A stretch of DNA of 54,541 nt. It comes from Actinomycetes bacterium (GTDB lineage Bacteria > Actinomycetota > Acidimicrobiia > Acidimicrobiales > Microtrichaceae). The position numbers were made by a program, and so were the translations under genes. Position 1 is the first letter of the stretch; every line of letters starts with the position of its first letter. The notes below the pieces were generated by a model. That model did not search any database. It was not told the DNA's origin and saw nothing but the letters and a program-made list of their open reading frames with translations. The stretch covers positions 1-54,541 of the forward strand of contig JAEYSR010000133.1 in assembly GCA_023434535.1 (NCBI GenBank). The letters are read 5' to 3'. Positions 1 through 8,421 of this stretch are shown here, in pieces.

Positions 1-1238
1 TCCCGGAGTCGAGCGAGAGGGATCGTCATCGCTCCGGGGATGGTCCCCAGCGCCGTCTCACCGGGGTTGCGGATGTCCACGACCTGGACGGTCCCGGTCG
101 GAACCCCGTGGTCGAACGCGGCCCGGTCGAAGGACCCGACATCCAGCCGGGACGCCTGGCGTGCGACCTCGGGACGGTCGGCCAGCGCAGCGATCCCGCC
201 GTCCAGCGCACCCACGACCTCGTCGAAGCCGATCCGGGCGAGCCGGAGCTTGGCCTCGGGCTCCGCTCCGGGCTCGGTGACGAGGACGATCGCCGTCCCC
301 GGCCTCACGACGGTGCCGACGTACTCGGCGTAGCGGCCGTCGAGGCCCACGTTGATCGAGTCGAGGAGGTGGCCGCGCGCGAACTCGGTGGCGTCGCGGG
401 TGTCGATGACCACGGCGCGGTCCGCCTGCGCGGCCAGGACCTGGTCGACGGTCATCGGTGTCGGGGGAGCGGTGTCGAGCAGGTCGCGGGACTCCTTGTT
501 GAGCCCGGCGTTGAAGCCGAAGTACCCGGGGGCGCTGGTCTGCCCCTCGGTGACGGCGTCGACGAACTCGTCGACGGTCATCGGCTGGAGCGCGTAGTTG
601 GACCGCCGCTGCTCGCCGATCGTGGAGACCGTCTCGGTCGACAGGTTCTTGCCGCAGGCGGACCCGGCGCCGTGGGCGGGGAACACCTTGGTCGAGTCGG
701 GCAAGGTGAGCAGCTGCTCGTGCAGCGAGGAGTGCAGGAGTCGGGCGAGCTCGTCCGCGGTGACGCCGACCGACGCCAACAGGTCGGGCCGACCCACGTC
801 GCCGATGAACAGCGTGTCGCCGGTGAGGACGCCGAACGGCACGTCGTCGTCCCCGTGCTCCCGGATCACGACGCTCAGCGACTCGGGGGTGTGGCCGGGC
901 GTCTCCCGGAACTCCAGGACGACCCCGGTCGATGGGTCGCCGAGGGCGATCTGCTCGCCGGTGCGGACCCGCCGGATGGGGAACTCGGCCCGGGCCGCGC
1001 TGCCGAACACGATCTCGGCCCCGGTCGCCTCGGCCAGCTCCAGGTGGCCCGACAGGAAGTCGGCGTGGAAGTGGGTCTCGATGACGTAGCGGATCTCGAG
1101 CCCGTCGGCGGCGGCGTCGTCCAGGTAGGTCTGGATGTCACGGCGGGGGTCCACGACCGCGGCGACCCCGGTGGTCTCGTCGGCGACGAGGTAGCTCGCC
1201 TGCGAGAGGCAGTCCAAGTAGTACTGGGTGAACTTCAC
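1..1238 (-). CDS. MBL-fold/rhodanese protein, persulfide dioxygenase-like (3' end cut by window edge)
   Basis: Probable cytoplasmic sulfur-detoxifying enzyme that oxidises glutathione- or thiol-bound persulfide to sulfite. GTG start at 1238 has a perfect AGGAGGT (1245-1251) 6 nt upstream. Residues ~54-61 read THFHADF, followed by TPGHTPES (~112-119) and TGDTLFIGDVGRPDL (~132-146). These are the His/His/Asp iron ligands of ETHE1-type dioxygenases; Phe in place of the last His of HxHxDH is usual in MBL-rhodanese fusions. A rhodanese domain follows (~260-350, with VIDTRDATEFARGHL) but lacks an active-site Cys. A second one (VVDIRNPGETALGTIPGA) begins just before the window ends. The frame is open to base 1, so perhaps 40-60 residues are missing. 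It has its own promoter with a CstR-like operator. Sulfide/persulfide role is inferred from family and operator. Confidence 0.88.
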   Translation of the reverse strand, partial: MKFTQYYLDCLSQASYLVADETTGVAAVVDPRRDIQTYLDDAAADGLEIRYVIETHFHADFLSGHLELAEATGAEIVFGSAARAEFPIRRVRTGEQIALGDPSTGVVLEFRETPGHTPESLSVVIREHGDDDVPFGVLTGDTLFIGDVGRPDLLASVGVTADELARLLHSSLHEQLLTLPDSTKVFPAHGAGSACGKNLSTETVSTIGEQRRSNYALQPMTVDEFVDAVTEGQTSAPGYFGFNAGLNKESRDLLDTAPPTPMTVDQVLAAQADRAVVIDTRDATEFARGHLLDSINVGLDGRYAEYVGTVVRPGTAIVLVTEPGAEPEAKLRLARIGFDEVVGALDGGIAALADRPEVARQASRLDVGSFDRAAFDHGVPTGTVQVVDIRNPGETALGTIPGAMTIPLARLR

Positions 1239-1262
1239 GGTCGGACCTCCTGGGTGTCGTGC

Positions 1263-1292
1263 ACCATACCCCGGGGGGTATCAAGCCGACAA
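1263..1292 (-). promoter_or_regulatory. Promoter of the persulfide dioxygenase-like gene
   Basis: On the minus strand, TTGTCG (1287-1292) and TATGGT (1263-1268) are separated by 18 bp, as in a sigma-A promoter. Transcription would start about 15-20 nt upstream of the AGGAGGT site. The spacer and -10 box are occupied by the palindrome at 1266-1281. Confidence 0.6.
1266..1281. promoter_or_regulatory. CsoR/CstR-type operator palindrome ATACCC-CGGG-GGGTAT
   Basis: A perfect 6-bp inverted repeat, ATACCC/GGGTAT, around a 4-bp GC centre overlaps the promoter of the MBL-rhodanese gene. This is the form known for operators of the persulfide sensor CstR and related CsoR-family repressors, whose targets include MBL-rhodanese persulfide dioxygenases. 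No CsoR-family gene lies in this window; it may lie left of base 1. Regulator identity is inferred. Confidence 0.62.
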
Positions 1293-1330
1293 CGGCTCCG
1301 ACGGCGAGGTCTCCCCGTGCTGAGAACGGC

Positions 1331-1618
1331 TCAGGCTGAGAGGTCCTGCTCGTCGGGGTGTCGGGCCAGCCAGTCGGCCACGAACCAGCACGTCGGCCGC
1401 ACCAGGGCGCCCTTGGTGCGCACATCGGCCATCGCCCCGGTGATGAGCTCGTCGCCCCGGCCCCGCCCACGCTCGGCGGGGTCGATGACCGTGTGCGGGA
1501 ACTCGAGCACGAGTCGGTCGCCCGGGATCGGGCGGTAGTCGGCGTAGCCCAGGACGCGACCGTCCTCCACCAGCTCGTAGCGCTGTCGTTCGGGTCGATC
1601 GATCACCTCGGCGGCCAT
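1331..1618 (-). CDS. Small GNAT-family N-acetyltransferase (YjdJ/NATD1-like)
   Basis: A 95-residue single-domain protein of the COG2388 type, about the usual family length. The core reads GYADYRPI, then LEFPHTVIDPAERGRGRGDELI, where the RGRG stretch is the acetyl-CoA pyrophosphate loop. The C-terminal part carries CWFVADWLARHPD, typical of this family. The substrate is unknown; such proteins are thought to acetylate small molecules or proteins. It lies 10 nt downstream of the PAS-GGDEF-EAL gene. A TAGGTT box ends 7 nt before this ATG, so it probably also has its own leaderless transcript. A longer start at 1651 would overlap the neighbour and removes the leaderless spacing, so 1618 is preferred. 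Confidence 0.8.
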   Translation of the reverse strand: MAAEVIDRPERQRYELVEDGRVLGYADYRPIPGDRLVLEFPHTVIDPAERGRGRGDELITGAMADVRTKGALVRPTCWFVADWLARHPDEQDLSA

Positions 1619-1625
1619 CGGATCG

Positions 1626-1631
1626 AACCTA
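1626..1631 (-). promoter_or_regulatory. TAGGTT -10 box, leaderless start of the GNAT gene
   Basis: On the minus strand TAGGTT is followed by 7 nt and the ATG at 1618. Its TAG (1629-1631) is also the stop codon of the upstream PAS-GGDEF-EAL gene. Confidence 0.45.
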
Positions 1632-4166
1632 CCCTTCGCGGCGCGTTCCACTCCCGGAGCCGGAGCCGGCGACCGCTCCGGGACGGGGCCACGGCTCGGT
1701 GGGGTCGAGCTGCGTCAGGTGCTCGACCAGCTCGCTCGCGGGCATGGGGCGGGCGATGTGGAAGCCCTGACCGACGTCGCAGCCCAGGTCCGCGAGCAGT
1801 CGGTACTGATCCTCCGACTCGATTCCTTCGGCCACGCAGCGGAGCCCCAGGGTCCTCACCAGGTCGAGCACGCCCGCCACCATCCGGTTCCGGCGATGGT
1901 CCGACGACGCCGCCTCCAGGAAGGTCCGGTCCAGCTTGACGGAGTCGGCCGGGAGGCGGGCGAGGTAGGTCAGCGAGGAGTATCCGGTGCCGAAGTCGTC
2001 GATGGCCAGGTCGACGCCGAGCTGGTCCAGCCGCTCGACCCGTGCGGCGTGCATCGCCGTGTCGTCCAGGAGCACCGACTCGGTGATCTCGAGGGCCAGC
2101 GCGGACCCCGCCACACCCGTTCGCCCCAGCACGTCGGCGACCACGTCGGTGAAGCCGTCGTCCTGGAGCTGACGCACCGACACGTTGACGGAGAGACCGA
2201 GGTCCTCCCATCCGGGCAGGGTCTGCCAGCGGGCGAGGTCCGAGCACGCCGCCTCGAGCACCCAGGCGCCGAGCGGACCGATGAGGTCGGTCTCCTCCGC
2301 GACGGGGATGAACTCGGCGGGCCCGAGGAGACGACCGTCGTTCCGCCAGCGCACCAGGGCCTCGACGGCGTGCAGCCGCCCGGTCGCCAGCTCGATCATC
2401 GGCTGGTAGTGCAGGACCAGCGACCCGTCGTGCGGTGCCTGGCGCAGGGCCGACTCGATGCGCTGGCGCTCCACGGCGCGTCGCCGGAGCTCGTCGTCGA
2501 ACACGACGGCCCGGCCCCGTCCCTCTGCCTTGGCCCGGTACATGGCGGTGTCGGCGTCGCGGATCAGGGTGACGGGGTCGCCGTCGGAGGCGTCCGCGAT
2601 GCCGATCGAGGCACCGATGTGGACCGGGTTGCCGTCGACGACGACCGGCTCCAGCAGCGCCTCGCCGATCCGGCGCGCCACGTCGCGGGCCGCGTACCGG
2701 CCGTCGATGCCCTCGCAGAGGACGACGAACTCGTCGCCGCCGAAACGGGCGACCGTGTCCCCGTCGCGGACGATCGAGCGAAGGCGCTCGGCCACCGCGT
2801 GCAGCAACCGGTCGCCGAAGTCGTGGCCGAGGCTGTCGTTGATGACCTTGAAGTGGTCGAGGTCGATGAAGAGGAGCGAGAGCGAGAACGACTCGGGTCC
2901 GCCGGCGGCACGGATGGCGCGCATCCGGTCCTCGAGGAGGGTCCGGTTGGGGAGGCCGGTCAGCGGGTCGTGGAGCGCCTGGCGCTCGAGCGTCGCCTCC
3001 AGGCGCTTGCTCTCGCTGATGTCGTGGGCCACGGCGGAGAACCGGCTGACCGCCCCGTCCTCGTCGTGGTGGGCGATCACCTGCACCGCGAACGGCACCC
3101 TGACGCCGTCGGACCGGGTCAGAACCGCGTCGGTCCGCCACGTCCGCTCCCCGTTGCCGAAGTGGCACGGGGTCGCCGGATCGGGCCGGAGCTCGGCGAC
3201 CTCCCACACCTCGCCGAGCGGCAGGTTCGCGGGGTCGACCCCGAAGAACCGCGCGCAGGCGGGGTTCATGTACTGGAGGAGGGACTCTCCGTCGACCACC
3301 GTGACGAGGTCGTCGGTGAGGTCGAAGATCTCGGTCAGCCGGGAGGCCTCGGCCTCGGCGACGACCACGTCGGTCACGTCGCGGAGGTTCGCGATCACGC
3401 CGGCGATCGCAGGATCCTCGAGCTGGTTGGAGACCCGGACCTCGAGGCAACGCCGCTCTCCGGAGCGGTTCCGGATGAAGACGCGGAGCGACTCAACCAG
3501 GTGGGGATCGGCGATCACGCGGTCGAGCGCGGCCCGCAGCTCGGTGCGCTGCGGCTCGAGGACGACGGCGGACACGTCGTAGCCGGTCATCGCCTCCGGG
3601 GGGTAGCCGCTGAGGCTCTCGACCGAGGGGCTGGCGTAGGTCAGCTTCAGGTCAGCGTCGAGCACGACCATGCCGTCGTTGCTGTTGCGGACCAGCGACT
3701 CGAAGCGGTGCTCGGAGCTGCGCAGGGCCTCCTCCAGGTCGAACCGGTAGGACACGTCGCGTCCCGTCAGGAGGATGCCCTCGATGCCGGGCACGTCCCG
3801 TCGGTCCTCGCCCTTGATCTCGACCCAGACCCAACCGCCGCTGCCGGTGCTGATCCGCAGGATCGCCGGTGCCTCGAACTCGTCCTCGCCCTCGTAGAGA
3901 CGACCCAGGAGGCCGGCGGCCTCGTCGAGGTCGTCGGGGTGGACCAGCGTGAGCGGCTCGACCGCCCGCAGCTCGGCCGACGTCCGCTCGAGGAGCCGTT
4001 CAGCGCTCGGGCTCGACCAGACCATCCGCCCGTCGCCGTCGAGGATCATCACGCCGTCGACCGACGCGTCGAGGAGCAGGCGGATCCGCTCGTCGGCCAG
4101 CAGGCCGTCGATGGCGTGCGACGGAGGAGAGTCGGTCCTCGTGCGGGGGCAGCAGGGCTCGGTCAT
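1629..4166 (-). CDS. Triple-PAS GGDEF-EAL cyclic-di-GMP enzyme
   Basis: An 845-residue cytoplasmic sensor that makes and/or degrades cyclic di-GMP. No membrane segment is visible. Three PAS domains come first, at about 25-140 (LLLDASVDGVMILD), 150-265 (LVRNSNDGMVVLD) and 275-390 (FDLTDDLVTVVDG). A GGDEF domain follows at ~400-560 with LTGLPNRTLL and an intact GGDEF motif near 476. The EAL domain (~580-830) has EALVRW near 600, DDFGTGYSSL, KLDRTF and the VGQGFHIARPM end. Both catalytic signatures are intact, so both activities are possible. The frame is open further upstream, but MTEPCC at 4166 is the first start that fits the 112-bp gap to divergent cydA. The PAS ligand (haem, flavin, redox) cannot be read; the divergent cytochrome bd operon makes oxygen or redox sensing an attractive guess only. 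Confidence 0.88.
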   Translation of the reverse strand: MTEPCCPRTRTDSPPSHAIDGLLADERIRLLLDASVDGVMILDGDGRMVWSSPSAERLLERTSAELRAVEPLTLVHPDDLDEAAGLLGRLYEGEDEFEAPAILRISTGSGGWVWVEIKGEDRRDVPGIEGILLTGRDVSYRFDLEEALRSSEHRFESLVRNSNDGMVVLDADLKLTYASPSVESLSGYPPEAMTGYDVSAVVLEPQRTELRAALDRVIADPHLVESLRVFIRNRSGERRCLEVRVSNQLEDPAIAGVIANLRDVTDVVVAEAEASRLTEIFDLTDDLVTVVDGESLLQYMNPACARFFGVDPANLPLGEVWEVAELRPDPATPCHFGNGERTWRTDAVLTRSDGVRVPFAVQVIAHHDEDGAVSRFSAVAHDISESKRLEATLERQALHDPLTGLPNRTLLEDRMRAIRAAGGPESFSLSLLFIDLDHFKVINDSLGHDFGDRLLHAVAERLRSIVRDGDTVARFGGDEFVVLCEGIDGRYAARDVARRIGEALLEPVVVDGNPVHIGASIGIADASDGDPVTLIRDADTAMYRAKAEGRGRAVVFDDELRRRAVERQRIESALRQAPHDGSLVLHYQPMIELATGRLHAVEALVRWRNDGRLLGPAEFIPVAEETDLIGPLGAWVLEAACSDLARWQTLPGWEDLGLSVNVSVRQLQDDGFTDVVADVLGRTGVAGSALALEITESVLLDDTAMHAARVERLDQLGVDLAIDDFGTGYSSLTYLARLPADSVKLDRTFLEAASSDHRRNRMVAGVLDLVRTLGLRCVAEGIESEDQYRLLADLGCDVGQGFHIARPMPASELVEHLTQLDPTEPWPRPGAVAGSGSGSGTRREG

Positions 4167-4265
4167 GCGCTCCGTACCTATCGGCGGACCGGAACGCCGA
4201 GCTGAGAATCCCGAGCGTGGCGATCCGGCGGGGTCGCCATGACCACGTCGGTCGGCCCGGGCACC

Positions 4266-4271
4266 TACGGT
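4266..4271 (+). promoter_or_regulatory. TACGGT -10 box, leaderless start of cydA
   Basis: TACGGT lies 7 nt before the cydA ATG, and there is no Shine-Dalgarno sequence. This is the spacing of actinobacterial leaderless transcripts. The rest of the 4167-4278 gap between the divergent genes shows no clear operator. Confidence 0.5.
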
Positions 4272-4278
4272 TCCGCGG

Positions 4279-5700
4279 ATGAGCGTCGAGCTCCTCCACC
4301 GGATCCAGTTCGGCCTCACGATCAGCTTCCACTTCATCTTCCCGCCCATGTCGCTGGGCCTGGGCCTGATGCTGGTGATCTTCGGCATCCAGTCGGTGCG
4401 CACCAAGGACCCCAAGTGGCGTCAGCTGTCGCTGTTCTGGACGAAGATCTACGGCCTGATCTTCGCGATGGGCATCGCGACCGGGATCGTGCAGGAGTTC
4501 CAGTTCGGGACCAACTGGTCCGTCTACTCCCGCTACGTCGGCAATATCTTCGGGAGCCTGCTCGCCGCCGAGGGGATCTTCGCCTTCATGCTCGAGGGCG
4601 GGTTCCTCGGGTTGATGCTGTTCGGCGGTCAGCGCCTGGGAAACAAGCTCTGGCTGTTCGCCACGACGATGGTGGTGGCCGGCGCCACGTTCAGCGCCAC
4701 CTGGATCATCATGGCCAACTCGTGGATGCAGACGCCGCGTGGCTACGAGCTGCGCGACGAGGGCAACGGCACCCAGGCGTTCATGACCAGCTTCCGCGAG
4801 GTGGTGTTCACCCCGTCGTTCGGGCCTCGCTTCTGGCACACGCTGGTGGCGTCGTGGCTGGTGGGCACCTCGCTCGTGCTGAGCGTCGCCGCGTTCTACC
4901 TGCTCAAGCGACGGCACGAGGAGCTGGCCAGGACCATGGTGCGGGTCGCGCTCCCGCTCTTCACCGTGCTGGCGGTGCTGCAGGTCACGGTGTTCGGCGC
5001 CAACCAGGCGACCGAGGTGGCGACCTACCAGCCCGAGAAGCTGGCGGCCATGGAGGGCGTGTACCAGACGCAGGACTGCGCACCCATGACGATCATCGGT
5101 CGGACCGACCCGTCGACCCAGTCGACCACCGGCCTGCAGATCCCGTGCCTCCTGAGCCTGCTGACCGGCAAGAGCACCAGCACCGAGATCGAGGGCCTGG
5201 ACGACTTCCCGACCGAGGACCAGCCCAACGTCCCGCTCGTGTTCCAGATGTACCACCTCATGATCAACCTCGGGATGCTGTTCATCGCCATCGGCGCTCT
5301 CGGCTGCCTGCTGTGGGTCTGGAAGCGTCGGCTCTGGACGCAGCGCTGGATGCTGTGGATCCTCGTGTTCGCGATCGGGCTCACCCAGCTGGCGACGCTG
5401 TCGGGCTGGTGGACCGCCGAGTTCAGCCGGCAACCGTGGATCGTGTGGCAGCTGCTGCGGACAGAGGACGCCTTCAGCCCCAACGTCGGATGGGGACAGG
5501 TCGCGTTCTCGATCGGCATGTTCGTGGTCCTGTACGGCGTGGTGACAGCGGTCTTCCTGTCGCTGCTGAACCGCAAGATCAAGGAGGGTCCGCCCCCACC
5601 GCCCGAGGACGACGCCACGCAGTCGCTGCCCGACTCGTTCGGCGAGATCTTCTCCAGCCGCCACCGAGCCAGCAGCTCCGGCACGAGCAGGGGCGCCTGA
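4279..5700 (+). CDS. cydA: Cytochrome bd quinol oxidase subunit I
   Basis: Membrane subunit (473 residues, about nine helices) that binds haems b558, b595 and d and oxidises quinol while reducing O2 to water. Conserved points are H18 in ISFHFIFPP (b595 ligand), EFQFGTNWS and LLAAEGIFAF (the E99/E107 region of E. coli), H187 in FWHTLVASW and M328 in YHLMINLG (b558 ligands), and AEFSRQPW near the haem-d site. The periplasmic quinol loop keeps YQPEKLAAMEG and is of the short type. Where E. coli has Arg two residues before the haem-ligand Met, this protein has His (H326). The start follows a TACGGT box by 7 nt and matches the family N-terminus. First gene of cydABDC, 2 nt before cydB. Confidence 0.95.
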   Translation: MSVELLHRIQFGLTISFHFIFPPMSLGLGLMLVIFGIQSVRTKDPKWRQLSLFWTKIYGLIFAMGIATGIVQEFQFGTNWSVYSRYVGNIFGSLLAAEGIFAFMLEGGFLGLMLFGGQRLGNKLWLFATTMVVAGATFSATWIIMANSWMQTPRGYELRDEGNGTQAFMTSFREVVFTPSFGPRFWHTLVASWLVGTSLVLSVAAFYLLKRRHEELARTMVRVALPLFTVLAVLQVTVFGANQATEVATYQPEKLAAMEGVYQTQDCAPMTIIGRTDPSTQSTTGLQIPCLLSLLTGKSTSTEIEGLDDFPTEDQPNVPLVFQMYHLMINLGMLFIAIGALGCLLWVWKRRLWTQRWMLWILVFAIGLTQLATLSGWWTAEFSRQPWIVWQLLRTEDAFSPNVGWGQVAFSIGMFVVLYGVVTAVFLSLLNRKIKEGPPPPPEDDATQSLPDSFGEIFSSRHRASSSGTSRGA

Positions 5701-5702
5701 CC

Positions 5703-6722
5703 ATGTGGCTCAACACGCTGTGGTTCGTGCTCTACGTCGTGATCATCGGCGGGTACGTCATCCTCGACGGCTTCGACCTGGGCGTGGGCATGCTCGGGCC
5801 GGTGGTCGCGAGGTCCGACATGGACAAGCGCATCCTGCTCAACAGCATCGGCCCCGTCTGGGACGGCAACGAGGTCTGGCTGGTGCTGGGCGGCGGAGCG
5901 CTGTTCGCGGCGTTCCCGCTGGTCTACGCCTCGCTCTTCAGCGGCTTCTACACGGCGATGATGCTGGTGCTGCTGGTGCTGATCCTGCGCACCGTCGCCA
6001 TCGAGTTCCGCTCCAAGCGCGAGAGCGCCCGGTGGCGGGCCACGTGGGACTGGTTCTTCACCGCGTCGTCGCTCGGCATCACGGTCCTGCTCGGCGTGGC
6101 CCTCGGCAACGTGATCGTCGGCGTCCCGATCGACGCCGACGGCAACATGTACGTCGACCTGCTCCACCTGCTCAACCCGTACTCGATCGCCGTCGGCGTG
6201 ACGGCCGTGGTCATGCTGAGCCTGCACGGCGGGATCTTCCTCACGCTCAAGACCGACGGCGAGCTGCTCGAGCGGATCACCCGCCTGATCCCGCGGCTGA
6301 TGGCGGCGTTCTTCGTCATGATGACCGTGCTCGTCGTGTGGACGCTGCTGCTCGACAACCCGATCTCCGACACGTACGCCGACCGGCTGTGGATCGGGGT
6401 GTTCCCGGTGGCGGCGCTCGTGGCGACGCTCGCGGCGTGGCGCCAGATCCACCGCCAGCTGTACCTGTCGGCCTTCCTCGCGTCCGCCGCGACCATCGGC
6501 CTGCTGATGGCCACCGTCGCCGCCGGCCTCTACCCGGTGCTCCTGCCGTCGTCGACGGACCCGGCCTATGACCTCACGATCCACAACGCGGCGTCCGCCG
6601 AGCCGACGCTGCAGGTGATGACGGTGATCGCCGTGATCGGCATGCCGTTCGTCCTGCTCTACACCGCAGGCGTCTACTACTTCTTCCGCGGCAAGGTCGT
6701 GCTCGACGACGAGAGCTACTGA
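5703..6722 (+). CDS. cydB: Cytochrome bd quinol oxidase subunit II
   Basis: A 339-residue integral membrane subunit that pairs with CydA. It begins with the family-typical MWLNTLWFVLYVVIIGGYVILDGFDLG... start; the DGFDLGVG motif of the first helix and GPVWDGNEVWLVLGGG follow. About eight hydrophobic helices are visible, ending YYFFRGKV. The ATG lies 2 nt after the cydA stop, so translation is probably coupled. It ends about 60 bp before the assigned cydD GTG. Function follows directly from family and operon position. Confidence 0.95.
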   Translation: MWLNTLWFVLYVVIIGGYVILDGFDLGVGMLGPVVARSDMDKRILLNSIGPVWDGNEVWLVLGGGALFAAFPLVYASLFSGFYTAMMLVLLVLILRTVAIEFRSKRESARWRATWDWFFTASSLGITVLLGVALGNVIVGVPIDADGNMYVDLLHLLNPYSIAVGVTAVVMLSLHGGIFLTLKTDGELLERITRLIPRLMAAFFVMMTVLVVWTLLLDNPISDTYADRLWIGVFPVAALVATLAAWRQIHRQLYLSAFLASAATIGLLMATVAAGLYPVLLPSSTDPAYDLTIHNAASAEPTLQVMTVIAVIGMPFVLLYTAGVYYFFRGKVVLDDESY

Positions 6723-6783
6723 GGTCGAGCAGATCTCCCGGAGACCGTCGCCGCTGACCGGACTGCTGCTCCGCGACCGCCGA

Positions 6784-8421
6784 GTGGCACTGCTGCTCGC
6801 GGGCACGGCGTCGGCGGGCGTGCTGTCCGTCGTCCTGACCGTGGGCTGGCTGCTGGTGCTGGCCTCGGTCGTCGACGCCGTGTTCCTGGGTGGAGCCGAG
6901 CTGGACGACGTGGCGCCACGGCTGCTGGCGATGGTCGGCCTGCTCGTGGTGCGGGGCCTGTGCGGCTGGGCGGCGGAGGTGTCGGCGGACCGCGCCTCGG
7001 GGTCGGTGCGGGCCGACGTGCGCCGCGAGCTCGTCGACCACCTGGTCGCGGTCGGGCCGGCAGGCATGACCGACGAGCGCACCGGCGAGGTGGCGTCCAC
7101 GGTCGGGGCCGGGGTGGAGGCGCTGCACGACTACGTGACCAGGTTCGTCCCGGCGGCGGCCCTCGGCGTCCTGGCGCCCGTCGTGGTGTTCGGCGCCGTG
7201 CTGGCGCTGGACCCGTGGACCACGCTCATCCTCCTGTTCACCGGTCCGATGCTGGTCCTGCTGCTCGCGGTCATCGGAGGTCGCACCCGAGCGCTCACCC
7301 AACGGCGCTTCGACGAGCTCGGCTGGCTGAGCGCGTTCTACCTGGACATGGTCCGCGGGCTCGCCACGCTCAAGGCCTTCCGTCGGTCCGACGACGGCGC
7401 CGACGCCATCGAGTCGGTCAGCCGCCGGTTCGGCGACTCCACCATGGAGGTGCTGCGGACAGCGTTCCAGACGTCGCTGGTGATGGAGTGGGCGGCGACC
7501 GCAGCGACGGCGCTCGCTGCGGTGCAGATCAGCTTCCGCGTGGTCGACGGGACCTTGTCGTTCGCCACGGCGCTGGCCGTCCTGGTGCTGGTCCCCGAGT
7601 TCTTCGTCCCGTTCCGGCGCCTCGCGCTCGAGTACCACGCCGGTCAGTCCGGCCGGGCAGCGCTCGAACGGATCGACGAGCTGCTGGCGCTGCCGGCGCT
7701 GGCCCCCCGGCCGACGACCTCGACGGCGCCCGCCGCTGGGGTGCTGCCCGCGGCCCCGGCACTGGAGATCGTCGACGTCAGCTACGGCTACCCCGGATCG
7801 GACCGGCCTGCGCTGGACGGCCTGACGCTGTCGGTCTCCGCCGGTGAGACCCTGGCCATCACCGGTCCCAGCGGCGTCGGCAAGACCACCCTGGCCCGGC
7901 TCCTCCTCCGGTTCGTCGAGCCGACCGAAGGCCGGATCCTCGTCGACGGGCGGCCGCTGCAGGAGTGGGACCCGGCGACATGGCGACGACAGGTGGCGTG
8001 GGTGCCGCAGCGGCCGAGCCTGGTCGCAGGGACGATCGCGGACAACATCGCGCTGGGCGACCCCGGGGCGTCGCGCACGCGGGTCCGCTCCGCCGCCGAG
8101 GTGGCCAGCGCGCTGGACTTCATCGACGCGCTCCCGGACGGCTTCGACACGGTGATCGGTGAGCGCGGGCTCGGGTTGAGCGGCGGTCAGCGCCAGCGCC
8201 TGGCGATCGCCCGTGCGGCCCTGCGCGACGCGCCCGTCATCGTCCTGGACGAGTTCACGGCCCATCTCGACGAGCACACCGAGACGGAGCTGATCGACGC
8301 CATCGGTCGCCTGCTGTCAGGACGGACCGCACTGGTGATCGCCCATCGGCCCGCGACGATCGCCATGGCGGACCGACAGGTCCGGTTGCTCGACGGACGG
8401 GTCGAGGCGGTCGGGGCGTGA
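6784..8421 (+). CDS. cydD: ABC exporter subunit required for cytochrome bd assembly (CydD)
   Basis: Half-transporter with an N-terminal membrane domain (~1-290) and a C-terminal ATPase. With CydC it forms an exporter of thiols (glutathione or cysteine in E. coli), needed to mature cytochrome bd. Walker A GPSGVGKTT is near 361, the signature LSGGQRQRL near 466, Walker B VIVLDEFTAHLD near 486 (Phe instead of the usual Pro/Ala after DE), and an H-loop VIAHRP follows. The GTG at 6784 is the first ATG/GTG after cydB, but the family usually has about 10-15 more residues. The frame is open upstream, and a CTG at 6754 would supply PLTGLLLRD, so the true start may be there. Its stop overlaps the cydC GTG (GTGA). 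Confidence 0.9.
   Translation: MALLLAGTASAGVLSVVLTVGWLLVLASVVDAVFLGGAELDDVAPRLLAMVGLLVVRGLCGWAAEVSADRASGSVRADVRRELVDHLVAVGPAGMTDERTGEVASTVGAGVEALHDYVTRFVPAAALGVLAPVVVFGAVLALDPWTTLILLFTGPMLVLLLAVIGGRTRALTQRRFDELGWLSAFYLDMVRGLATLKAFRRSDDGADAIESVSRRFGDSTMEVLRTAFQTSLVMEWAATAATALAAVQISFRVVDGTLSFATALAVLVLVPEFFVPFRRLALEYHAGQSGRAALERIDELLALPALAPRPTTSTAPAAGVLPAAPALEIVDVSYGYPGSDRPALDGLTLSVSAGETLAITGPSGVGKTTLARLLLRFVEPTEGRILVDGRPLQEWDPATWRRQVAWVPQRPSLVAGTIADNIALGDPGASRTRVRSAAEVASALDFIDALPDGFDTVIGERGLGLSGGQRQRLAIARAALRDAPVIVLDEFTAHLDEHTETELIDAIGRLLSGRTALVIAHRPATIAMADRQVRLLDGRVEAVGA

Noticed and set aside
1603..3450. 615-codon frame in another register of the GGDEF-EAL gene
   Set aside because: Composition is Arg/Pro-rich with no motifs; the overlapping frame carries intact GGDEF and EAL signatures.
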